DNA from: an uncultured Gammaproteobacteria bacterium
Lineage (GTDB): Bacteria > Pseudomonadota > Gammaproteobacteria > UBA6429 > Thiohalophilaceae
NCBI GenBank assembly: GCA_913064945.1
Contig: CAJYAN010000005.1
Span: 124,001-188,000, forward strand
Length of the DNA stretch: 64,000 nucleotides
Reading direction: 5' to 3'
Positions within the stretch are counted from its first letter, which is position 1, and the number at the start of each line of letters is the position of its first letter. Shown here in pieces: positions 8,678 through 18,597 of the stretch. The notes under the pieces were generated by a model. The model was given only the letters and a program-made list of their open reading frames with translations, had not been told where the DNA came from and made no database searches. The translations under genes and the position numbers were made by a program.

Positions 8678-9412
8678 TCAGGAATGCAAAGACCGTCCAC
8701 CATCGACAGTGATGATCTGCCCACTGACATAACCCGCATCACGCGCTAAATACACAATGGCCTTGGCGATGTCATGTGGAGCCCCTTTACGTTTGAGAAA
8801 GGTGCGAGAAATGATGCGCTGCTTGGTGACCTCGTCGATATTCTCGGGCCACATAATGGCACCGGGGGCGACGCCGTTGACGCGCACCTCGGGTCCCAGT
8901 TCGCAGGCCAGTGATTTGGTGAGCATCACCAGGCCCGCCTTGGTCATACTATAAACAGGATAGTGTTTTAAAGGCCGGTCACCGTGGATATCGACAATAT
9001 TGATGATGCAGCCCTTTTGTTTCTGTAAATACGGCGCCGCCGCCTGTGACAAAAAGAAGGGGGCCTTGAGATTGCTCCCCATCAGGTCATTCCAGTCCTC
9101 TTCCGTGACCTTGCCCATATGGGTTTTGTAGAAGCTGGATGCATTATTGATCAAGACGTCCAGTTGACCCCAGGCGGTGATGGCCTCTTCAACCAGTTTG
9201 GGTAGGCCTTTAATTGCCAGCAGGTCGGCCTGTACCAGGATGACGGAGTCCGCACGTTTATCATTTAATTCTTTCTGTAATGACAAGGCGGCATCGCGCG
9301 AGGACCGATAATGTAGTACCAGGCGCATTCCTTCGGCGTGCAGGGTGCGGGCCGTTTCCGCACCGATGCGGTGGGCCGCACCCGTGATCAAGGCCACCTT
9401 GTCTGTGAGCAT
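8678..9412 (-). CDS. Pteridine reductase, short-chain dehydrogenase family
   Basis: The 244-residue protein has a Rossmann NADP-binding start TGAAHRIG (residues 11-18), the NNASSF segment around residue 90, and the catalytic pair in YSMTK with Ser/Asp supplied upstream by VDIHGDRPL. It ends in the usual SDR tail VSGQIITVDGGRSLHS. The RIG after the glycine motif and the D-x-H-x-x-RPL stretch are typical of pteridine reductases of the PTR1/FolM kind, which reduce dihydro- and quinonoid pterins. It is convergent with folB-folK, consistent with pterin metabolism. A general SDR oxidoreductase is the alternative. Confidence 0.85.
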   Translation of the reverse strand: MLTDKVALITGAAHRIGAETARTLHAEGMRLVLHYRSSRDAALSLQKELNDKRADSVILVQADLLAIKGLPKLVEEAITAWGQLDVLINNASSFYKTHMGKVTEEDWNDLMGSNLKAPFFLSQAAAPYLQKQKGCIINIVDIHGDRPLKHYPVYSMTKAGLVMLTKSLACELGPEVRVNGVAPGAIMWPENIDEVTKQRIISRTFLKRKGAPHDIAKAIVYLARDAGYVSGQIITVDGGRSLHS

Positions 9413-9509
9413 ATGTTATCCTTTGTCCGGTTTATAATAGTGAACGTGCACTGTATCTCAGTTTATTACTTCACCCAAGCCTAATCACAGTCAGGATTTT
9501 TTACTTGCG

Positions 9510-10679
9510 ATGAACCCGCCGTTACCCAGCCCCGATAGTGATGCGCAGGCGCATAGCAATGCCCTACGGGAATACATCCGCAGGCAGATCAGACAGCAGG
9601 GCGGTAGCATTTCCTTTAAACAGTTTATGGAATCAGCCTTGTATGCGCCGGGCCTGGGGTATTACTCGGCGGGCAGCCATAAGCTGGGAGACACGGGTGA
9701 TTTTATTACAGCCCCCGAACTGTCGCCACTCTTTGGTGCCACCCTTGCCCAGGCCATGACGCCGGTTTTACAGGCCCTGCCACAGGCCAATATTCTTGAG
9801 GTTGGTGCCGGTAGTGGCGCCCTGGCCATCTCCATACTGCAGGCGTTACAACCCCCGTCCTGTTCGCTTGGTCACTATTATATATTGGAAGTGAGCGCAG
9901 ATCTTCGAGCGCGTCAGCGTCAGGCACTGCAGCAGGCCGATTTGTTAGACAAGGTGACCTGGCTAGAATCGTTACCGGCAGCATTTATTGGTGTGGTATT
10001 GGCTAATGAGGTTCTGGATGCGATGCCGGTACATCTTGTGGAAGTTACGGCGAGTGGCGTCAAAGAACGCTTCGTTGCGGAGGTGGATGACGAGTTTGTC
10101 TGGCAACTCGGGCCCGTGAGTGATGCGCGACTTAGTCAGCGAGTGATCGATATGGAACCGCGACGACCGCCAGCGCTACCTGAAGGTTATGTCACAGAGA
10201 TCAATCTGGTTGCCGAAGACTGGCTGCAGGCGCTTGCCGAGGCCTGCCAACAGGCCTATGTCATCTTGATTGATTATGGTTTTCCTCAACATGAGTATTA
10301 CCACCCGCAACGGCGACAGGGAACGCTGCTGTGTCATTATCGACACCATAGTCATGATGACCCATTTCAGTATATTGGCTTACAGGATATTACGGCACAT
10401 GTCGACTTCACTGCCATGGCGGATGCGGCGCTGGCATCGGGCTGGGATGTGGCCGGTTATACGACGCAGGCACACTTTTTACTCGGCAGTGGTTTGATGG
10501 ATCTGATCCAGAATGACGCAGGTGTCTCCAGCGTAGAACAACTGCAGTTACAGCAGCAGGTAAAAAAGCTCACACTACCGCACGAAATGGGCGAGTTGTT
10601 CAAGGTGATAGGCTTGCAGAAAAATCTCGATATCGAACTGCCGGGGTTTTTGCTGCATGACATGCGCGGCCGATTATGA
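9510..10679 (+). CDS. MidA/NDUFAF7-type class I SAM methyltransferase
   Basis: The 389-residue protein belongs to the family formerly called DUF185, whose mitochondrial member NDUFAF7 methylates an arginine in respiratory complex I. Diagnostic stretches are FKQFMESALYAPGLGYY (around 37-53), GDFITAPELSPLFGATLAQA (64-83), the SAM-binding motif ILEVGAGSGALA (around 95-106), VVLANEVLDAMPV, and the distal LIDYGFP. Target and role in bacteria are not settled. It lies divergent from the pteridine reductase gene and is followed after a short gap by the VanZ-like gene. Confidence 0.9.
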   Translation: MNPPLPSPDSDAQAHSNALREYIRRQIRQQGGSISFKQFMESALYAPGLGYYSAGSHKLGDTGDFITAPELSPLFGATLAQAMTPVLQALPQANILEVGAGSGALAISILQALQPPSCSLGHYYILEVSADLRARQRQALQQADLLDKVTWLESLPAAFIGVVLANEVLDAMPVHLVEVTASGVKERFVAEVDDEFVWQLGPVSDARLSQRVIDMEPRRPPALPEGYVTEINLVAEDWLQALAEACQQAYVILIDYGFPQHEYYHPQRRQGTLLCHYRHHSHDDPFQYIGLQDITAHVDFTAMADAALASGWDVAGYTTQAHFLLGSGLMDLIQNDAGVSSVEQLQLQQQVKKLTLPHEMGELFKVIGLQKNLDIELPGFLLHDMRGRL

Positions 10680-10794
10680 CTTTGAGTAAAATTGTCCTGT
10701 GGGAGTTCGCGATAATAACGCTTTTTCGGACCCTGTTAGTGATTATTGCATCGAGACTATTTTGTTATTTTTTTTCATTCAGGAAAATTGTTTG

Positions 10795-11232
10795 GTGAAG
10801 CCGGTCGTTGATATGCATCATTTACGTTATCGTAAATTCTGGCTATTCATCGGTTGGGCCGGGCTAGTGGCTATCTGGTATCTGTCATTGACGGCGGAGC
10901 CGCCCTCACTGGATTTTGGAGTGACCTTTTCGGACAAGATACAGCATGCCGCCGCCTATGGCATGTTGATGGCCTGGTTTTTACAGTTATACCATCGACG
11001 TCATTCACGTATTGTCTGGGCGACTGCCTTTATCAGCATGGGGATCCTGCTGGAATATTTACAGCGGATGACCGCCTATCGAGATTTTGACTATCTCGAT
11101 ATGCTGGCAGATGCAATTGGTGTGCTGCTGGCTGTCGTTATTATCGGCGGCAAACTCTCACAGACGCTATGGCGGTTCGAACAGTCACGCGCGTGGTTAA
11201 GATTTGAGGCGTATTTTGTGCGAAAAAGCTAG
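10795..11232 (+). CDS. VanZ-like membrane protein
   Basis: The start was set at the GTG at 10795, because AGGAAA lies 8 bases upstream and the protein then begins near the conserved part; an ATG at 10813 is also possible. The 145-residue product has about four membrane helices. It carries the VanZ-like signature [18 protein letters not shown], then LLEYLQ and the short acidic [15 protein letters not shown]. VanZ-like proteins are widespread; VanZ itself gives low-level teicoplanin resistance, but function elsewhere is unknown. The last 4 bases overlap the end of cca on the opposite strand. Confidence 0.8.
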   Translation: MKPVVDMHHLRYRKFWLFIGWAGLVAIWYLSLTAEPPSLDFGVTFSDKIQHAAAYGMLMAWFLQLYHRRHSRIVWATAFISMGILLEYLQRMTAYRDFDYLDMLADAIGVLLAVVIIGGKLSQTLWRFEQSRAWLRFEAYFVRKS

Positions 11233-12443
11233 ACGCAGCGACGGATGGCAGCGAGGCGTTGCTGACGTAGTTGCCTGCCAATTTCCGGACCGGATAGTCC
11301 CTGTTGGACCAATGTGGCGGCATTGATGCCTTGGGCAGCGGCCAGGGCGCGGCGCAGAATATCCGGTTTTTCCAGAGTGCGATCTTCATAACCGGGGCGG
11401 CCACGCGAGTCCGCTTCGCAAGCCAGTAAAAACTGTTCAAAGCGTTCCGGGCGACGGAAGGCATCTAATGATTCAAACAATTTCAGTTTGGTTTCGGGGC
11501 GCAGTTCATGGGCCAGGTGCGGGTACAGATGATACCTGGTGACGAGTACCGCCAGTTCACGATAGTCGTTCGGTACGCGCAGGCGTTGACACATCGCCTT
11601 GACCAGCGGCACGCCCCGAGCTTCATGTTCGATATGTTGTGGTAGTTCTGCTTTCGGCGTGATGCCCTTGCCAAGGTCATGTACCAGTGCGGCGAAACGT
11701 ATGCGTGGGTCATCTGTCAAACGTGCGGCCTGCTGTAGTACCAGTAATACATGTATACCGGTGTCGATCTCAGGATGGTATTTTTCCGGTTGTGGTACGC
11801 CAAATAGACAATCAATCTCAGGTAATAGTTTTTGCAGGGCACCGCAGTCGCGCAGGACCTCAATAAAACGCGCCGGTGCTTCTTCGGACAGGGCCTTTTG
11901 CATTTCGGTCCAGACACGTTCAGGCACCAGGGCATCGACTTCACCCTGTTCGACCATATTTTGCATTAAGGCCATCGTGTCTTCCGCTATCGTAAACCCC
12001 AGTTCAGCAAAGCGAGCGGCAAAGCGTGCGACACGCAGTATACGTACCGGGTCTTCGGCGAAAGCAGGGGAGACATGGCGCAACAGGCGCGCCTTAATAT
12101 CTTGCTGGCCATGGTAGGGATCGATAATGTCACCGTTGTCTGATTCGGCAATGGCATTGATGGTCAGGTCACGGCGTTGCAGGTCTTCTTCCAGCGTCAC
12201 CTCCGGCGTGGCATGAAATTCAAAACCGGTATAGCCGGGCGCCGTCTTACGCTCGGTACGCGCCAGGGCATATTCTTCTTTGGTTTTCGGGTGTAAAAAC
12301 ACCGGGAAGTCTTTGCCGACAGGTTTGAAGCCCTGCTGCAACATTTCCGCTGGACTGGCGCCGACGACGACCCAGTCACGATCTTTTATCGGTTGCTTAA
12401 GGAGTTTATCCCGCACACAACCACCGACACGATAGGTCTTCAT
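11229..12443 (-). CDS. cca: Multifunctional CCA protein (tRNA nucleotidyltransferase)
   Basis: This enzyme adds or repairs the CCA end of tRNAs, and the bacterial form also has an HD phosphohydrolase domain. The 404-residue protein begins [15 protein letters not shown], the nucleotidyltransferase GGxVRD motif. [10 protein letters not shown] and [17 protein letters not shown] follow in the head and neck. The HD domain shows [14 protein letters not shown] with the metal-binding HD pair (around 253-254). Length fits the E. coli-type enzyme (412). It is transcribed after the NDUFA9-like gene, from which it is separated by 5 bases, so the two likely form an operon. Confidence 0.96.
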   Translation of the reverse strand: MKTYRVGGCVRDKLLKQPIKDRDWVVVGASPAEMLQQGFKPVGKDFPVFLHPKTKEEYALARTERKTAPGYTGFEFHATPEVTLEEDLQRRDLTINAIAESDNGDIIDPYHGQQDIKARLLRHVSPAFAEDPVRILRVARFAARFAELGFTIAEDTMALMQNMVEQGEVDALVPERVWTEMQKALSEEAPARFIEVLRDCGALQKLLPEIDCLFGVPQPEKYHPEIDTGIHVLLVLQQAARLTDDPRIRFAALVHDLGKGITPKAELPQHIEHEARGVPLVKAMCQRLRVPNDYRELAVLVTRYHLYPHLAHELRPETKLKLFESLDAFRRPERFEQFLLACEADSRGRPGYEDRTLEKPDILRRALAAAQGINAATLVQQGLSGPEIGRQLRQQRLAAIRRCV

Positions 12444-12448
12444 TGATT

Positions 12449-13411
12449 TTATAGATCCTCGCGGTGTGAATGCTGGCGTATGTCCATATAACGATCTCGA
12501 CTACGCTGGTGGGTGAGGTACTCGGGGACGATTGCTTCAATCGTCGCACGCTCAACATTAAATATTTCCGGCCAGTGTTTATCACAGATACTATCGATTT
12601 TCATGGAACGGTAATTGTCACGGGAAAAGGGTTTGCCAGGAAAATACTCCAGCAGATTGGCCTGCAGGGCAGAAGCAAGTTTACCGAGCGGCATGATCCA
12701 GCGTCGCTTGCCGATGACCTGTGCGGTGAATGTGACTAATTCAAATAGCGTATAGGTTTTGGGGCCACACAGGTCATACGCCTGGCCATAGGTCTGCGGC
12801 AGGTGAATACTCTGGCAGAAGGCACTGACTACATCACCAACATAGATTGGTGCAAAGCGCGCCTTGGCACAGGCCAATGGGAATGGCCCGATGGTCATTC
12901 GCAGGAGCTGTGCAAAGCGAATAAAGAAACTATCGCCAGGACCAAAAATAACGGAGGGACGAAAACAGGTGACGTGCATATCATCCTGGTTGAGTACAAA
13001 CCGTTCCGCCTGACCTTTACTGCGTAGGTAATGACTGGGGGCATCGGGGGCGGCGTGCAAGGCACTCATCTGCAGTAGGCGTTTGATACCGTGTTGGCGA
13101 CAGGCGGTGATGATTTTTTCGGTCAAGACGACATGCGCCTTGTGAAAACCCTGGCCGGTATCACCCTGTTCGTTAAGGATACCGACCAGATTAATGACAA
13201 TGTCGTGATCGACAAGATAACGTTGCAGGTGCTGGGGGTTATGTATATCAGCCTGAATGACGTTGGTGCCTGGCAGCACCAGCAGATGCCGATGCCGTTC
13301 GCGGTGTCGGGTGAGCACAGTAAGACGGTGGCCTTCTTTGGTCAGGCGCGATAACAGATGGGTGCCAATGAAACCACTGCCCCCCAAAACTGCAATACGA
13401 TAATGCTTCAT
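12449..13411 (-). CDS. NDUFA9-like atypical SDR / NAD-dependent epimerase family protein
   Basis: The 320-residue protein starts [16 protein letters not shown], a Rossmann NAD(P)-binding motif, followed by VLTRHRER and [12 protein letters not shown]. This is the layout of atypical SDRs related to the complex I subunit NDUFA9. The catalytic tyrosine site is [13 protein letters not shown] (YxxxK shape), and [12 protein letters not shown] follows. Such proteins are thought to bind NADPH for structural or regulatory roles; no specific reaction can be assigned. It is upstream of cca in the same direction. Confidence 0.82.
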   Translation of the reverse strand: MKHYRIAVLGGSGFIGTHLLSRLTKEGHRLTVLTRHRERHRHLLVLPGTNVIQADIHNPQHLQRYLVDHDIVINLVGILNEQGDTGQGFHKAHVVLTEKIITACRQHGIKRLLQMSALHAAPDAPSHYLRSKGQAERFVLNQDDMHVTCFRPSVIFGPGDSFFIRFAQLLRMTIGPFPLACAKARFAPIYVGDVVSAFCQSIHLPQTYGQAYDLCGPKTYTLFELVTFTAQVIGKRRWIMPLGKLASALQANLLEYFPGKPFSRDNYRSMKIDSICDKHWPEIFNVERATIEAIVPEYLTHQRSRDRYMDIRQHSHREDL

Positions 13412-13589
13412 GACTTACCTCGCTCAAGGTGGATACCCACCAGTTGCTGCATAATTGGCCAAAATCCAGCCTGTTATCAAGTGTAACTCAGGCAGGCCGA
13501 GAATAATGAACGAAAATATATAAAAGTATGTCTATACTACTAAATTATAAGTAGATTTTAATATTACTGCGTGGTCCTAAGGAGCGTAT

Positions 13590-14954
13590 ATGAGTTTTGC
13601 AGCTGTCAACCCGGTGAATGGTGAGATTATTTCCGAAATTCCGGCATGGGACGAAAAAGCGATTGAGCAGGCTCTGGCGCAAGTCGCGGAGGCGGGACAT
13701 CTCTGGGCCGCGACACCGATGGAAGAGCGATGTCAGCGAATGCGCCGCGCCGCCGAGATCCTGCTCGAAAATAAAGAACACTATGCCGAATTGGTAACGA
13801 GAGAAATGGGCAAGCTTATCGGTGAGGCGCGAGCCGAAGTGGAGAAATGCGCCTGGGTCTGTGAGTACTATGCCGAATATGGTCCGGGATTTTTACAAAA
13901 ACAGATGATCGATTCCGATGCCAGCCGGAGTTACGTGGCATTTCAGCCCATGGGCCCGGTGCTGGCAGTAATGCCGTGGAATTTTCCCCTCTGGCAGGTA
14001 TTTCGGTTTGCCGCCCCGGCGTTAATCGCCGGCAACGTCGGCATTTTAAAGCATGCCTCGAATGTACCACAGTCGGCACTGGCGATTGAGGAAGTCTTTC
14101 ATAAAGCCGGCTTTCCAGCGAACGTCTTTCGGACGTTTATGATTCGCGCTTCACAGGTCTCGGCCCTGCTCGAAGACCCGAGGGTCAAGGCCGTGACGCT
14201 GACCGGTAGTGAGCCCGCCGGACGCAAAGTGGCGGCGACGGCCGGTGCCAACATCAAAAAGTCATTGCTGGAACTGGGTGGCTCAGATGCCTTCATCGTC
14301 CTGGAAGATGCGGATCTGGATCTGGCCGTGCAACAGGCGATTGCCTCACGATTTTTAAATGCCGGTCAGAGTTGCATTGCGGCAAAACGTTTTATTGTGG
14401 TCGACGCTATCGCCGAGGACTTTCTCGCCCGTTTCAAGGCAGGTGTTGAAGCCCTGAAAGCGGGAGACCCTTTTGATCCGACGACCACGCTGGCACCGAT
14501 GGCGCGCGTTGATCTGCGTGATGAACTTCATCAACAGGTCCTGGATAGTATTGCTGCCGGTGCGGTTGCCGTCACGGGTTGCGAAGTTATCGCAGGAAAA
14601 GGTGCGTATTATAAAGCTTCGATTCTTGATCGTGTTGAACCGGGAATGCGTGCCTATAGCGAGGAATTTTTTGGTCCAGTGGCGATCGTGATACGGGCGC
14701 GAGACGAAGCCGAAGCCATACGCATTGCCAATGACACACCTTTTGGACTCGGTGGCAGTGTCTGGACACGGGATAGTCAGCGCGGTGAACGGGTCGCGTT
14801 ACAGGTAGAGTCGGGCGCGACATTTGTGAATGGTATGGTCAAGAGTGATCCTCGACTACCGTTTGGCGGTGCCAAGAACTCAGGTTATGGACGAGAGCTC
14901 TCTTTACTGGGGATTCGTGAATTCGTCAATGCCAAGACGATCTGGGTCAAATAA
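13590..14954 (+). CDS. NAD(P)-dependent aldehyde dehydrogenase, succinate-semialdehyde dehydrogenase family
   Basis: The 454-residue enzyme is typical of the short SSADH group. NPVNGEII is near the start, the cofactor-binding PMGPVLAVMPWNFPLWQ spans 120-136, TLTGSEPAGRKVA is around 204-215, catalytic Glu228 sits in LELGGSDAF, and nucleophile Cys262 sits in NAGQSCIAAKRF. It ends FGGAKNSGYGRELS. It would oxidise succinate semialdehyde to succinate; a related aldehyde is possible. GGAG-like AAGGAG lies a few bases before the ATG, and a strong terminator follows, so it is a single-gene unit. Confidence 0.9.
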   Translation: MSFAAVNPVNGEIISEIPAWDEKAIEQALAQVAEAGHLWAATPMEERCQRMRRAAEILLENKEHYAELVTREMGKLIGEARAEVEKCAWVCEYYAEYGPGFLQKQMIDSDASRSYVAFQPMGPVLAVMPWNFPLWQVFRFAAPALIAGNVGILKHASNVPQSALAIEEVFHKAGFPANVFRTFMIRASQVSALLEDPRVKAVTLTGSEPAGRKVAATAGANIKKSLLELGGSDAFIVLEDADLDLAVQQAIASRFLNAGQSCIAAKRFIVVDAIAEDFLARFKAGVEALKAGDPFDPTTTLAPMARVDLRDELHQQVLDSIAAGAVAVTGCEVIAGKGAYYKASILDRVEPGMRAYSEEFFGPVAIVIRARDEAEAIRIANDTPFGLGGSVWTRDSQRGERVALQVESGATFVNGMVKSDPRLPFGGAKNSGYGRELSLLGIREFVNAKTIWVK

Positions 14955-14983
14955 ACAAAAATAATATTTCTGCATGTTTTTGA

Positions 14984-15003
14984 AAAGGCGCCTCGGCGCC
15001 TTT
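14984..15003 (+). terminator. Rho-independent terminator after the aldehyde dehydrogenase gene
   Basis: AAAGGCGC and GCGCCTTT form an 8-bp stem with a CTCG loop, 29 bases after the stop codon, followed by TTATTGTTT. This is a convincing intrinsic terminator on the plus strand. Confidence 0.85.
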
Positions 15004-15059
15004 ATTGTTTATCTATATTATTTGCTATTATCAATGTCTGAGACGTTATAGCAAAGACA

Positions 15060-15078
15060 TTACCAGGATTGAGTAACT
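15060..15078. repeat. Second copy of the TTACCAGGAT-GAGTAACT motif
   Basis: The 19-mer differs by one base from the copy at 926-944. It lies in the gap between the aldehyde dehydrogenase terminator and the end of the Tad locus, an intergenic location like that of the first copy. Confidence 0.4.
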
Positions 15079-15155
15079 GGGACTCTCATCATATTGAAAA
15101 ATAGTAATGAGACTTTTCCTGATAACCGTCTTCGTTTTTATCGGCTGAGTACTGA

Positions 15156-15944
15156 TTAATACTGATAATTCCAGGCATCACTCTGCATACGCATTATGGA
15201 TGTGGCGACGATGGGGATTCGATATTCGCGATTGCCATCGGCATCGAGACTATTTAGGCAGCGATTGATAAAGCTATCACTCAGCGCACGTTCAGCGGGA
15301 GGGGTATCTGTAGTAAACATATTATTGTCATCGTGATAGACGAGCCGGTAGGCACTTTGTATAAAACGATTGGCGAAGGGAACGATAAGTTCTTTGCAAT
15401 AGGTCGTGTGGATTTTCAGCAGATTGGCGTCCTGTATATTGACACCCTGCTTGATACGTGTGGCATTTTGATAGAGTAAATTTTCGTTGGGAATGTACAG
15501 ACTGACAATACCGGAAAGGTTTTCCTGCCTGATTTTCCATTGAGGGATACTTTTGCCCCAGCCAGAATTTGTCGCGAACATGCGCGATGTCGGGTTGATT
15601 CGCTGTACTTTGACATAGCTATCAAATTCGAGACGGGCCTTTTTGATGGCGTTAACCAAAGCGAGGTTACGCTCAGTGTCGCTCGCGTTTGCTTCACTAC
15701 GTGACCCCGAGACTCGAACAAGAGAGGGGGCCAGTGCGCGAGTGAAACCGGCACGAACGGCGGTGGGAGAGGCATGATCCATCGCTGCCGCCCGCGCCGC
15801 CTCATAGGTGGCATAGTTCAGGTTAGTCTTGGCCTGATAGATAAAAACGATCTGTAACAGGCCGAGGGTGAAAAACAGGAGCAGCGTCATGATTATAACG
15901 AACTCGGTCATGGCCTGGCCGGCTTGTTTGGTGGTGTAAATCAA
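15156..15944 (-). CDS. TadE-like pseudopilin
   Basis: The 262-residue protein begins with a short basic stretch and then AGQAMTEFVIIMTLLLFF, the TadE/TadG-type prepilin signal with a glutamate at position +5-6 and a hydrophobic helix (about residues 12-33). TYEAARAAAMDHA follows, the usual TadE continuation. The rest is a periplasmic domain with no recognisable motif. TadE-like proteins are minor pseudopilins of the Flp pilus and are cleaved by a TadV-type peptidase. This is the last gene of the Tad block, 4 bases after tadD. Confidence 0.8.
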   Translation of the reverse strand: MIYTTKQAGQAMTEFVIIMTLLLFFTLGLLQIVFIYQAKTNLNYATYEAARAAAMDHASPTAVRAGFTRALAPSLVRVSGSRSEANASDTERNLALVNAIKKARLEFDSYVKVQRINPTSRMFATNSGWGKSIPQWKIRQENLSGIVSLYIPNENLLYQNATRIKQGVNIQDANLLKIHTTYCKELIVPFANRFIQSAYRLVYHDDNNMFTTDTPPAERALSDSFINRCLNSLDADGNREYRIPIVATSIMRMQSDAWNYQY

Positions 15945-15948
15945 CGGA

Positions 15949-16485
15949 CTACTTTTCGTCAGAAGGTTTGGCTTCTGGATGATTCGGGGACTTTTTCGGC
16001 GGGATAACCGTTTCCATTTTTTCTACCTCGCCGGCCTCATTATTGCCTTTGTTGTTATGTTGCATCAAATCGAGAAGTTGATCGCCGGTATTTTTTGCCT
16101 GCTGGAAGAGGGGATCATCCGCAGGGATATACTGCAGCATTTCGATATAAAGGTGTGTCGTGGCGCGTAGCGACATAATGCCCATGTTGTGCCATGCCTT
16201 GGCCATTCTAGGTTTGCGAATAACGGCCTCCTTGTAAGCGGCGATCGCCTTGCTGGCCTGATGGCTGTGTGCGTATATGTTACCTAGTCTAAACCATAAT
16301 TCAGCGTCGCCGGGTAAATCGCTGATCAGACGGGTATATTTCTTTTCCGCCAGCGGCCAGTCTTTATTCTGGTAGGCCTGTTCGGCATCACGCAAAGAGG
16401 TCGTCATATCAAGTTGTGGTTTTGTCGTTGCACAACCGCTGATGATCATCAGCAGCAACGCCCCCAATATCGATATTTTAATCAT
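15949..16485 (-). CDS. tadD: TadD-like TPR lipoprotein
   Basis: The 178-residue protein has a lipoprotein signal ending in the lipobox ISGC (lipid attachment at Cys18). Two or three TPR repeats follow (around 32-115; for example AEQAYQNKDWPLAEKKYTRL and AELWFRLGNIYAHSHQASKA), then a Lys/Glu-rich tail. TadD-like lipoproteins act as outer-membrane assembly factors (pilotins) of Tad secretins. It overlaps the DUF192 gene by 8 bases at its start, so translation is coupled. Confidence 0.8.
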   Translation of the reverse strand: MIKISILGALLLMIISGCATTKPQLDMTTSLRDAEQAYQNKDWPLAEKKYTRLISDLPGDAELWFRLGNIYAHSHQASKAIAAYKEAVIRKPRMAKAWHNMGIMSLRATTHLYIEMLQYIPADDPLFQQAKNTGDQLLDLMQHNNKGNNEAGEVEKMETVIPPKKSPNHPEAKPSDEK

Positions 16486-16837
16486 GCTGTTCAGTCCAGG
16501 TAAGTTGAAGTCCAGGTATCATCTGCATTTGTTTTGCGCGGCCGGCAGCAAGCTCAAGTACTGCCCAGGCGCCTGCACAGGCAGCGAAACGAAAAGGACG
16601 TAAGTTATGCGCCACTTTTTTAATATGGCCTTGTTTGCTAATAAAGACGACATCTATGGCCGCCGACATGCCGATGGTATGTACAGAAGGGCATGGGCTG
16701 ATCCACAGGCCTTGGTCACCGGTTAGCGGTTTTTTACCGATCAGGCCACGCATGCGTTCCCAGGCATTTGTGGTGAATAAGACCTGTGGAATATGGCGTG
16801 GTGGTGTGGTGTTGATATGGACCTGGCCAGACTTCAT
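16478..16837 (-). CDS. DUF192 family protein
   Basis: The 119-residue protein shows the DUF192 pattern: WERMRGLIGKKPL near residue 27, LWISPCPSVHTIGMSAAIDVVFIS, and ACAGAWAVLELAAGRAKQ near the end. The family forms a small beta-barrel of unknown biochemical role and is found in several Tad loci. Here it sits between tadC and tadD, with overlaps at both ends (4 and 8 bases), so it is tightly part of the operon. No signal peptide is visible. Confidence 0.85.
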   Translation of the reverse strand: MKSGQVHINTTPPRHIPQVLFTTNAWERMRGLIGKKPLTGDQGLWISPCPSVHTIGMSAAIDVVFISKQGHIKKVAHNLRPFRFAACAGAWAVLELAAGRAKQMQMIPGLQLTWTEQHD

Positions 16838-17715
16838 AGCAGTCCTTCACCAATAAATTTCATCACAATGGGAAAACCGAGCACAATAAATGTTACCGGG
16901 AAGATAAACATAATGAGCGGCGCAATAAGTTTGATCGGTGCTTCCATGGCAAGTTTCTCCGCGCGCAAAAATCGTTCGTTGCGGCGTTGTTCTGCCTGTA
17001 CTTGCAGGGTCTTTTTCATACTGGAGCCTAAACGCTCCGCCTGGATCACGGCCCTGACAAAGGTCGTGATGTCCTTGACGTCCAGCCGGTCTGACATGCG
17101 TTGCAGAGAATCGGCGCGGCTCATACCAGAGCGTATATCCCGCATGACAATGGCAAATTCATTGTGTAAGGCACCATGAGGCGCTTTTTCCATGGCCTGG
17201 GTCAAGGCGCCGGTAAAGTTAAGCCCGGCTTCAACCGCCATAGTGATGAAATCGAGATAAATAGGTAGTGCGCGGATGACTTCCTTCTCACGGCGTTTAC
17301 GTGTGTCCCGCAGCCAGATTTCCGGAAAGAAAAAACCAAGCGCCATAATAATGATGGGCCAAAGGACGCCGGGTTGTTCGATCAGATCCATCAGAATAAT
17401 ACCAAAGACCAACCAGACCAGGGCGCTGATGATGCGCAGGGCAACGAATTCCTCGGCAATGACTAAATAGCTAACGCCGGTTTGTTGCAGACGTGCCTCG
17501 ACCTTATTCAAATACTCCACTGACAGATTGCTGGTAATGTAATAATTGAAAATGCGTATTAGAGGCCAGAAGATCCTTATCCAGGGCGGCAGGGGATCCA
17601 TGTAGTCTCTATCGTCTGGCGGTACGGCCGCATTAAAGATATAGGCCGCGATTAATACCAGCAGCAGACTGGCACCGACTGAAAAGGCAGATGAATATAA
17701 TAGTATGTTATCCAT
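16834..17715 (-). CDS. tadC: Tad pilus inner-membrane platform protein TadC
   Basis: The 293-residue protein has an N-terminal membrane helix (about 5-28), a pair of helices near 107-150, and a last helix near 260-285. The T2SSF-domain cytosolic loop contains LPIYLDFITMAVEAGLNFTGAL and then RADSLQRMSDRLDVKDITTFVRAVIQAERLGSS-type sequence. It forms the assembly platform with TadB, on which the CpaF ATPase works. The final four bases overlap the DUF192 start. Order tadA-tadB-tadC is the classical one. Confidence 0.92.
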   Translation of the reverse strand: MDNILLYSSAFSVGASLLLVLIAAYIFNAAVPPDDRDYMDPLPPWIRIFWPLIRIFNYYITSNLSVEYLNKVEARLQQTGVSYLVIAEEFVALRIISALVWLVFGIILMDLIEQPGVLWPIIIMALGFFFPEIWLRDTRKRREKEVIRALPIYLDFITMAVEAGLNFTGALTQAMEKAPHGALHNEFAIVMRDIRSGMSRADSLQRMSDRLDVKDITTFVRAVIQAERLGSSMKKTLQVQAEQRRNERFLRAEKLAMEAPIKLIAPLIMFIFPVTFIVLGFPIVMKFIGEGLL

Positions 17716-17736
17716 AATATTTAATTTTCTTCATAG

Positions 17737-18597
17737 TTAAACATCAATGCTGGTGATTTTTTGTATGGCCACATAGCCAAGAAATTCCATGACCACAATG
17801 ACGCCAAGCGTTGCCCAGCCGATAGGGGTGGTAAATAGCTTACTCATGGCGACGGGTTCAATCTGAAACAGCACGACGCCCAGCAAAATCGGCAGACCCG
17901 TCATGACTTTTCCCTGTAGTCGTCCCTGTGAGGTCAGGCTGTCAATTTTACCCTCCATCGTGGCCTTGCGCCGCAGGGTGTCGGCCAGGGTTTCCATGAC
18001 TTCAATTAGATTGCCGCCAACCTCTCTGGCAATCTTAATCGCCGAGACCGCGACCTGAAAATCTGGTGCGGGCAGGCGCTTTTCCATATTCGTCAGACCC
18101 TGCTCAAGGTCAACACCAATGCGTTGTTGCCGAATCAGGAGACTGAATTCCTGGCTGAGGGGAGCGGGTTGCTCTTTCACCAGGCCCTCCAGTGCCATGG
18201 TCAGGCTGGCACCTGATTGCAGGCTACTGGAGATCATCATGAAGGCATCAGGCAGTTGAGATTCAAATTTCCTGAGACGGCGCTTGCGCATCACGCTGTA
18301 GACCCACCAGGGCAGGATGACCATACCAATGAGTGCCGCGACGGTAATAATATTGTCGCGAGAAATAAGCCAGGTGAGCAGGGGGATCAGGACAATAGCA
18401 ATGATGTTGATTAAAAACAGGCGTGCCGGGTCAACGAACATGAACATGTCTGAGAGATTGCTCATGGTGGATTCACTAAAGCTATTCTGGTATTCGGCCC
18501 AGAAGCGCCGAAAGGAATTGACCGCTAACCAGGCCAGTATCGCGGCGGTGGTAAAGACCAGACCCAGAATTATCCAGTAGAGAAGTGAGCTAAACAT
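17737..18597 (-). CDS. tadB: Tad pilus inner-membrane platform protein TadB
   Basis: The start was set at the ATG at 18597, giving [17 protein letters not shown] directly with a membrane helix and an 8-base overlap with the end of cpaF. A start 33 bases upstream would extend it into the cpaF reading region. The 286-residue protein carries helices near 10-30 and 65-105 and a T2SSF domain with SQLPDAFMMISSSLQSGASL. GGNLIEVMETLADTLR follows, and C-terminal helices end the protein. It pairs with TadC as the platform of the Flp pilus. Confidence 0.92.
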   Translation of the reverse strand: MFSSLLYWIILGLVFTTAAILAWLAVNSFRRFWAEYQNSFSESTMSNLSDMFMFVDPARLFLINIIAIVLIPLLTWLISRDNIITVAALIGMVILPWWVYSVMRKRRLRKFESQLPDAFMMISSSLQSGASLTMALEGLVKEQPAPLSQEFSLLIRQQRIGVDLEQGLTNMEKRLPAPDFQVAVSAIKIAREVGGNLIEVMETLADTLRRKATMEGKIDSLTSQGRLQGKVMTGLPILLGVVLFQIEPVAMSKLFTTPIGWATLGVIVVMEFLGYVAIQKITSIDV

